A stretch of DNA of 6,398 bases from a bacterium. Its GTDB lineage: Bacteria > Verrucomicrobiota > Verrucomicrobiae > Opitutales > Opitutaceae. Position numbers and translations under genes: made by a program. The DNA is taken from NCBI GenBank assembly GCA_021780625.1, contig JAJXYI010000627.1, positions 1 to 6,398 of the forward strand. The letters run 5' to 3'. How positions within the stretch are numbered: the stretch's first letter is position 1; each line of letters begins with the position of its first letter. Positions 1-3,811 of the stretch are shown one piece after another. The notes below the pieces were generated by a model, which ran no database searches, was not told the origin of the DNA, and worked only from the letters and a program-made list of their open reading frames with translations.

Positions 1-464
1 ATCCGCAGACCGCCTGGGACCTCGTTTCTGCCGCCGCCATGGCCGCCGCGGAGCGCAGGGACCGGGCCTCGGACCTGCGCCTCGAAGGCACGCCGCAACC
101 GCTTCCGATTTCGGAGCAAAACCTCTCGACGATCATCGAGGAACTGGCGGACAACGCCTTCAGCTACTCGCGCGCCGGCACGCCTGTGACCGTGGAGTGC
201 AGCGCGAATGAGGGCCGATGGACCGTTCGCGTCGCCGACAAAGGCCGGGGCATGACCGAGCAGCAGCTGCAGCGCATCGGGCTGTTTCACCAGTTCGACC
301 GGAGCACCTACGAGCAGCAGGGCCTCGGACTCGGCCTGGCCCTGGTCAAACGCCTCGTCGAAGCCCACGGCGGCTCTGCGTCCATCGTGAGCAGCCCGGG
401 AACCGGCACCGTCGTGACGCTCGCTTGGCCGTGGCGCGGCGACAGCGCAGGCGCGCGGACCTGA
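1..464 (+). CDS. Histidine kinase, C-terminal HATPase_c part (5' end outside window)
   Basis: The frame is open from base 3 to the TGA at 462-464, so this is the last 153 codons of a longer protein. The ATG at 39 is internal and probably not the start. The GHKL ATP-binding fold is complete in its motifs. The N-box is IIEELADNAFSYSR (about 132-173) with Glu and Asn for Mg-ATP binding. The G1 box is DKGRGM (237-254), an F-box-like region is GLFHQFDR (279-302), and the G2 box is GLGLGLALVKR (321-353). The pattern of ELADNAFSYS, GRGMT and FDRSTYEQQGLGLGL resembles kinases in which a receiver domain precedes the kinase core; if so, REC and HisKA parts lie upstream of the window. No membrane segment is visible. 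Autophosphorylation is expected, but the phospho-acceptor His and the signal are outside the window. It converges with the glnD operon. I see no clear terminator after the stop. Confidence 0.87.
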   Translation, partial: PQTAWDLVSAAAMAAAERRDRASDLRLEGTPQPLPISEQNLSTIIEELADNAFSYSRAGTPVTVECSANEGRWTVRVADKGRGMTEQQLQRIGLFHQFDRSTYEQQGLGLGLALVKRLVEAHGGSASIVSSPGTGTVVTLAWPWRGDSAGART

Positions 465-507
465 CCCTCAGGCGGTTTTCTTCCGAACGGTGATGTAGAA
501 AACGGGT

Positions 508-531
508 GGAAAAGGGACAGGCTGATTTTCC
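508..531. repeat. Left terminal inverted repeat with hairpin
   Basis: Bases 508-525 are the left copy of the 18-bp inverted repeat that pairs with 1698-1715. The same place also forms a local hairpin: TGGAAAA (507-513) pairs with TTTTCCA (526-532), giving seven base pairs. The 12-base loop is GGGACAGGCTGA, the best conserved part of the repeat. HUH transposases of the IS200/IS605 and RAYT type recognise hairpins at element or REP ends, so this is a reasonable binding site for the adjacent protein. Binding is inferred. Confidence 0.6.
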
Positions 532-692
532 AAAGACGCACCGCTTTTTTCTACCGTTTCCTCTTCGCTCGCCTCAGACGAACGTTACCCGCCCTCTAAT
601 CGCCCTTCTTCGCTCAAGCCGCCCTGCATTTGCGGACCCACCCCAGACGTCGGACACAGCTCCGCCTTACCCCCGGTCGTTGTCCGTCCATT
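532..692. other. Non-coding stretch between left repeat and transposase stop
   Basis: No gene is supported here. The only structure seen is CGGACA (651-656) facing TGTCCG (681-686), a perfect 6-bp inverted repeat with a 24-base loop. It lies just downstream of the transposase stop codon and has no T-run, so it is a weak candidate for a 3' end structure. The rest is pyrimidine-rich on the plus strand and carries no recognisable motif. Confidence 0.4.
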
Positions 693-1646
693 TCAACCCC
701 ACAGGTTGCTTCGCATTCGCGAGAGCACGTGCAGCCCACCCCAGTCCGTTATCGGCGCCAGGGGCTGGGCCTGCCGATTGCTCACAATCCGTGACCCCGT
801 CCTTTCCACGTACTCTTTGCTCCCCAGGATCACTCCGTCGGTAAAGTAGCGGATCCGGCACTTCAGCACCTCCGACAAGGTCAACTTGCCTCCGGTCCGA
901 AGCACTTCCTCGAACAACTCCGGCGTCGCCCGCTCTTTGCCCTCCCGGGCCTCACTGAGCATTCCGACCACCAGGCACCGGTAGCCCTCCATCCCGTTCC
1001 CTCCCACCACCTGCTGCAGGCCCAGGCGGGCCTTCTGATGACCGGCAACCGCTTCCCCATAGCCACAGAATCGGTAGTCCTTCGGATCTTGCACAATCTT
1101 CGCCCGCAACGCGTTGCCGTCAATGTACGCCGCCATTTTCCTCAGCGCATCCCCACTCTGCACGAGCACGCTCTTGAAACGCTCTGACCACAGAGTCCCA
1201 TACCGCTTGTGGGTCTTGTTGTACCAGATGCTGAAACGCATCTTCAGCAGCTTGTTGAACTGCGATACGTCAAACATCTGCCGCAGTTGCTTCCGCCGCC
1301 ACGCCCGGGCCACCTCCCCATCCCTCGCCATATCCGCCTCCACCGCCTTCAACGCCAGCTCCTGCACCTCCTTGAGCCTGGGATGTAACGCCCGGTACCG
1401 GCCCAACAATTCCTTATCCGTCACCTCCCGACGCTGCGGCACCTTCACCAGCACATGGTAGTGGTTCGACATCAGCGCATACGTCACCACTTCCACTCCG
1501 CAGTACTCTGCCAGCTTCCAAATCTGCACCCTCAACACCTCCTTCTCCCGCTCTCCCAACAACCACTCCCCTCCTGCCGTCCTGCTCATGCAGTGATAGT
1601 ACGCTTCCTCCTCCTTCGCATCTACCTTCACCCTCGGTCGTCGCAT
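693..1646 (-). CDS. REP-associated tyrosine transposase (RAYT, Y1_Tnp / HUH family)
   Basis: This 317-residue protein is a single-strand DNA endonuclease/transposase that would cut through a covalent 5'-phosphotyrosine. The Y1_Tnp core spans about residues 10-200. The metal-binding HUH motif is H62-Y63-H64 in ALMSNHYHVLVKVP (nt 1455-1463). The basic segment KTHKRYGTLWSERFKS (144-159) and YIDGNALRAKIVQDPKDYR (174-192) are RAYT hallmarks; Y174 (nt 1125-1127) is the likely catalytic tyrosine. The catalytic residues I can identify are present, so it looks intact. Residues about 205-317 form a C-terminal extension beyond the catalytic fold, including LTLSEVLKCRIRYFTDG, which I associate with verrucomicrobial RAYTs; its role is unknown. 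The ATG at 1646 is the only reasonable start, because an in-frame TGA sits directly upstream (1649-1647). AAAGG lies 13 bases before it, so the ribosome site is weak. No passenger gene accompanies it. Confidence 0.9.
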   Translation of the reverse strand: MRRPRVKVDAKEEEAYYHCMSRTAGGEWLLGEREKEVLRVQIWKLAEYCGVEVVTYALMSNHYHVLVKVPQRREVTDKELLGRYRALHPRLKEVQELALKAVEADMARDGEVARAWRRKQLRQMFDVSQFNKLLKMRFSIWYNKTHKRYGTLWSERFKSVLVQSGDALRKMAAYIDGNALRAKIVQDPKDYRFCGYGEAVAGHQKARLGLQQVVGGNGMEGYRCLVVGMLSEAREGKERATPELFEEVLRTGGKLTLSEVLKCRIRYFTDGVILGSKEYVERTGSRIVSNRQAQPLAPITDWGGLHVLSRMRSNLWG

Positions 1647-1654
1647 TCATTGTT

Positions 1655-1696
1655 TTTTACCTTTTAGCAGGAGAAGGTCAATATATTTTACCTTTT
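1655..1696 (-). repeat. Two direct copies of AAAAGGTAAAA upstream of the transposase
   Basis: On the minus strand the 11-mer AAAAGGTAAAA occurs at 1696-1686 and again at 1665-1655, exactly 31 bp apart, about three helical turns. The distal copy lies in the spacer of the probable promoter, and the proximal copy forms the weak ribosome-binding region of the transposase. Same-face spacing would suit an operator, but these are A-rich words in an A/T-rich leader and may be chance. Confidence 0.35.
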
Positions 1697-1709
1697 TTCA
1701 GCCTGTCCC
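1680..1709 (-). promoter_or_regulatory. Probable sigma-70-like promoter of the transposase gene
   Basis: On the minus strand GGGACA (1709-1704, four of six matches to TTGACA) is followed after 18 bp by TATATT (1685-1680, five of six matches to TATAAT). Transcription would begin near 1673 and give a leader of about 27 bases before the ATG at 1646. The -35 hexamer lies inside the right inverted repeat. The stretch is markedly more A/T-rich than its surroundings. A second reading, TTGACC (1681-1676) followed by TAAAAA, is possible but leaves almost no leader. Confidence 0.42.
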
Positions 1710-1721
1710 TGTTCCGACAGG
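1698..1721. repeat. Right terminal inverted repeat with overlapping hairpin
   Basis: Bases 1698-1715 are the right copy of the inverted repeat, differing from the left at one position (G at 1711). Here a different local hairpin forms: CCTGTC (1702-1707) pairs perfectly with GACAGG (1716-1721), with an 8-base loop. The conserved motif therefore contributes to the stem here, while in the left copy it is in the loop. Confidence 0.55.
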
Positions 1722-1733
1722 TCTCGAGCCGCG

Positions 1734-1850
1734 GCAAAGTATCCAATGCCCTGCGCATCGCGGTCGCTGACGACCTACGATCACTTCGCTGCAATGGCCT
1801 TCGCGCAGCTGACCTACCGAGAGGGACTGCGCGGAATCGAGACATGCTTG
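1734..1850 (+). pseudogene. Remnant of IS4-family transposase (DUF4372-type N-terminal region)
   Basis: The plus-strand frame containing 1734-1850 reads AKYPMPCASRSLTTYDHF followed by AAMAFAQLTYREGLRG and IETCLG. The MAFAQLTYRE.LR.IE.CL string is a strong signature of the N-terminal region of a large IS4-family transposase group, normally preceded by a (C)W/YDQF-like segment as here (YDHF). Only about 40 residues survive of a protein that is usually well over 300. The DDE catalytic core is missing. After CLG the family sequence stops matching; a neighbouring frame gives GAALGGS, which may be a few more residues after a frameshift. There is no credible start, so it is a dead fragment. It begins within 20 bp of the right repeat of the RAYT unit, so one element may have disrupted or been placed beside the other. 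Confidence 0.75.
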
Positions 1851-1975
1851 GGGCGGCGCTCGGAGGGTCCGATTCGAGGGGGGCAGGCCGTTTTTTGTCA
1901 TCATTTCCGCTGCGCTTCGTACCTCAGCTAGCGCACCTTACTGAAGTCCAAACCCCTGGCGAGCAGGCTCTGAAT
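1851..1975. other. Unassigned sequence between IS4 remnant and sensor kinase 3' end
   Basis: Small open frames run through here, but none has recognisable content, a ribosome-binding site or family resemblance. It may be further decayed mobile DNA. No tRNA, attachment site or second end repeat was seen. Confidence 0.4.
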
Positions 1976-1996
1976 GCGACGGCCGAAGACCGTCAC
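1976..1996 (-). terminator. Stem-loop after the sensor kinase stop codon
   Basis: On the minus strand GTGACGGTC-TTC-GGCCGTCGC forms a nine-pair stem with two G-U pairs. It can alternatively form a GACGG/CCGTC stem with a bulged U and a stable C(UUCG)G tetraloop. It begins four bases past the TGA at 2003-2001. No T-run follows, so it is not a classical intrinsic terminator; it could protect the 3' end of the glnD-kinase transcript. Confidence 0.4.
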
Positions 1997-2000
1997 CCCC

Positions 2001-3794
2001 TCAACGCGCCAGCGGAAGGACGATCCGGATTGTCGTGCCCGAGGGGCCGGAGGTCTGCAGCAGGATGTCGCCGTGGTGGCTGCGCATGATGCGCTTGGCG
2101 ATCGCCAGGCCCAGGCCAGTGCCGTCCGGTCGTCCGCTCAGGAAGCTGTCAAAGATCCGCTCGCGCAGCGCCTCCGGAATGCCGCCTCCCGTGTCCGCGA
2201 CGTCGATGGCCACGCACGCTGCCCCGTCCCGCTCCACCTGGGTCGTGAGGATCGTGATCATCCCTCCGCCCGGCATCGCCTGCGTCGAGTTGATCAGCAG
2301 GTTCAGCAGGACCTGCTGGATCTGCCCCTTGTGTGCGTCGATCTGAAGCGGCCGCGCCGGCGGGGCGAAACGCAGCTGGATCTTGCCCTGCGCCAGTTTC
2401 AGGCGGATCAGCACGATCGTGTCCTCGATCACCTCCGCCACGCTCCAGCGCGAATGCAGGCTTGAGGGCGCCTTCGCGAAGGTCAGCACGCGCGTCACGA
2501 TCGCCTCCAACTGGTCCAGCTTCTCGCGAATCACGCGCACGTCCGTGCGACGTGGATCACCCTCCGGAAAGTCCAGGCCCAGGTAGCCAAACAGGAGTTT
2601 GATGACCGTGAGCGGATTGCGGATCTCGTGCGCAATCTCCGCCGCGAGCAGGCCGAGCGTGGTGAGCTGCTCGTTCTTCCGCAGCGAGTCCTCGCTCTGG
2701 AAAACCCGCGCATACAGCCGGGCGTTCTGCAGCGCCACCAGCGCGATCGACGCCAGCGCCGCGCAGAAGCGCTTCTCGTCGTTGTTGAACCGATGTACCC
2801 GGTCCGTAAATACCGCGATCGCGCCCAGCACCTCGCCATCGAGCACCATCGGCGTCACCAGCATCGAACGCAGCTGCGGGTCCTTCGGGATGTCCGGCAG
2901 GTCCAGGAAATCCGGAGTGTGGATGTTCGCGAATTCGACGACCTTGCGCGTGTGGATTGACGCCGCGATCGCGCAGTCCTCCACCGCATGCCCGACAGCC
3001 CCCTCGGCCAGCCGCGATTTCGTCCCCTCGGGATCCGACCACGCCGCAAGCCGCACGGTCTGTGAGGCCGTATCGGTGAGATAAATCGCACAGGCCCGCG
3101 CCTCGGTGACGCGACGGGCATCGCGCACCACCGTCTCGATCAACTCATGCTCCTCGAGCTTGGGCACCAGCGCCTGTCCGCTCTCGATCAATACCTCGAG
3201 CTGGCGCGCCTTGCCCCGGAGCTGCTTCAGCCTCCAGAGGCGCTGCATCACCGCCGTCGCCTCCGCCGCGCACTGCTCCAGCAGCAGGAGATCCTGGTCC
3301 GTGAACGCACCCACCTGGTCCGAGTCGAGGTTAATCACCCCGAAAATCTGGCTCGCCTCCTCGACCACGCGCGTCGTCTCGAGCATCGGCACGGCCATCT
3401 CGCACATGACCTGCGGCCTCACCCGCACGTACCGCGCGTCGCTGCGCACGTCGGGCACCAGCAGCGACCGGCCATGGAACGCCACCCATCCCGTGATGCC
3501 CTGCCCAAGCCGGAGGCCGAGGTCGTCGCCGTCCTCGAGCGGAAGCCCCTGCTGGACCTCGATCTCGAGCTTGCCGGTGTCGGGACTGAGCAGCGCGATC
3601 GAGCCGCTCGATGCGCGAAACACGCCGACGAGTTCACCGAGGATCTGGCTGAGCGCCGACTTGGGATCCTCCGTCTTGCCGATCAGCGAACTGATGCGGT
3701 AACGCGCCTCCAGCGAACGCAGCTCCTGGCCGCGCCCGGCATCGCGCTGGGGCTGGTCGCGTCGGCTCCCCACGGGCTGCGCCTTGCTCGTCAC
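2001..3794 (-). CDS. Soluble GAF-GAF sensor histidine kinase
   Basis: This 597-residue protein has, in order, GAF1 (about 40-185, with GQGITGWVAFHGRSLLVPDV), a helical linker (about 170-225), GAF2 (about 205-360), HisKA (370-440) and HATPase_c (about 455-597). The phospho-acceptor is H389 in AAEIAHEIRNPLT (nt 2628-2630). The N-box is NLLINSTQAM (N498, N502), G1 is DVADTGGGIP (531-540), and G2 is DGTGLGLAIAKRI (557-569). All kinase motifs look intact. No membrane segment or receiver domain is seen, so it should act in the cytoplasm and pass phosphate to a separate regulator not in this window. The ligand of the GAF domains is unknown. I chose the GTG at 3794-3792 because GGAG (3807-3804) sits nine bases upstream and it begins 17 bp after the glnD stop. 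The frame stays open far into glnD, but that extension encodes only shadow sequence. A second in-frame GTG seven codons on is possible. Confidence 0.9.
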   Translation of the reverse strand: MTSKAQPVGSRRDQPQRDAGRGQELRSLEARYRISSLIGKTEDPKSALSQILGELVGVFRASSGSIALLSPDTGKLEIEVQQGLPLEDGDDLGLRLGQGITGWVAFHGRSLLVPDVRSDARYVRVRPQVMCEMAVPMLETTRVVEEASQIFGVINLDSDQVGAFTDQDLLLLEQCAAEATAVMQRLWRLKQLRGKARQLEVLIESGQALVPKLEEHELIETVVRDARRVTEARACAIYLTDTASQTVRLAAWSDPEGTKSRLAEGAVGHAVEDCAIAASIHTRKVVEFANIHTPDFLDLPDIPKDPQLRSMLVTPMVLDGEVLGAIAVFTDRVHRFNNDEKRFCAALASIALVALQNARLYARVFQSEDSLRKNEQLTTLGLLAAEIAHEIRNPLTVIKLLFGYLGLDFPEGDPRRTDVRVIREKLDQLEAIVTRVLTFAKAPSSLHSRWSVAEVIEDTIVLIRLKLAQGKIQLRFAPPARPLQIDAHKGQIQQVLLNLLINSTQAMPGGGMITILTTQVERDGAACVAIDVADTGGGIPEALRERIFDSFLSGRPDGTGLGLAIAKRIMRSHHGDILLQTSGPSGTTIRIVLPLAR

Positions 3795-3803
3795 GGGAAT
3801 TGG

Positions 3804-3807
3804 CTCC
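3804..3807 (-). promoter_or_regulatory. Shine-Dalgarno GGAG that decides the GTG start of the sensor kinase
   Basis: GGAG is followed by nine bases and then GTG (3794-3792). It lies four bases past the glnD stop, in the 17-bp gap between the genes. No ATG is available in this frame nearby; the first internal Met is about 130 residues in, inside GAF1. This makes GTG the best start and suggests translation coupled to glnD. Confidence 0.6.
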
Positions 3808-3811
3808 GCAC

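Larger units (their letters stand above)
508..1715 (-). mobile_element. RAYT transposase unit bounded by inverted repeats
   Basis: This 1208-bp unit runs from GGAAAAGGGACAGGCTGA (508-525) to its inverted copy TCAGCCTGTCCCTGTTCC (1698-1715), with 17 of 18 positions matching. The interior holds a single gene, a Y1/HUH transposase at 693-1646. No target-site duplication is visible outside the repeats, which fits single-strand HUH chemistry, as IS200/IS605-like enzymes do not make duplications. The unit lies 43 bp after the stop of one kinase gene and abuts an IS4 remnant, in a convergent intergenic region where insertion does no harm. Whether these repeats are the true ends of a mobile unit, or a pair of REP-like sequences flanking a resident RAYT gene, cannot be settled from one copy. 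Confidence 0.6.

Noticed and set aside
465..507. Intrinsic terminator or missing IS4 5' end after the first kinase
   Set aside because: No stem followed by a T-run is present, and no frame here reads like the start of an IS4 transposase.
506..844. Plus-strand open frame across the left repeat and transposase 3' end
   Set aside because: It is Pro/Ser-rich with no domain, crosses the terminal repeat and runs antisense to the transposase.
1414..1650. Alternative ATG at 1650 giving a 78-residue protein
   Set aside because: It overlaps the transposase start by four bases in another frame and is Gly/Arg/Glu-rich shadow sequence. The transposase frame carries the HUH motif.
1655..1721. CRISPR-like or iteron array at the right end of the RAYT unit
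   Set aside because: Only two copies of a short A-rich 11-mer exist with no regular spacers; there is no array.
1974..2465. Plus-strand open frame antisense to the kinase HATPase domain
   Set aside because: It is a mirror of the kinase gene with no motif of its own.
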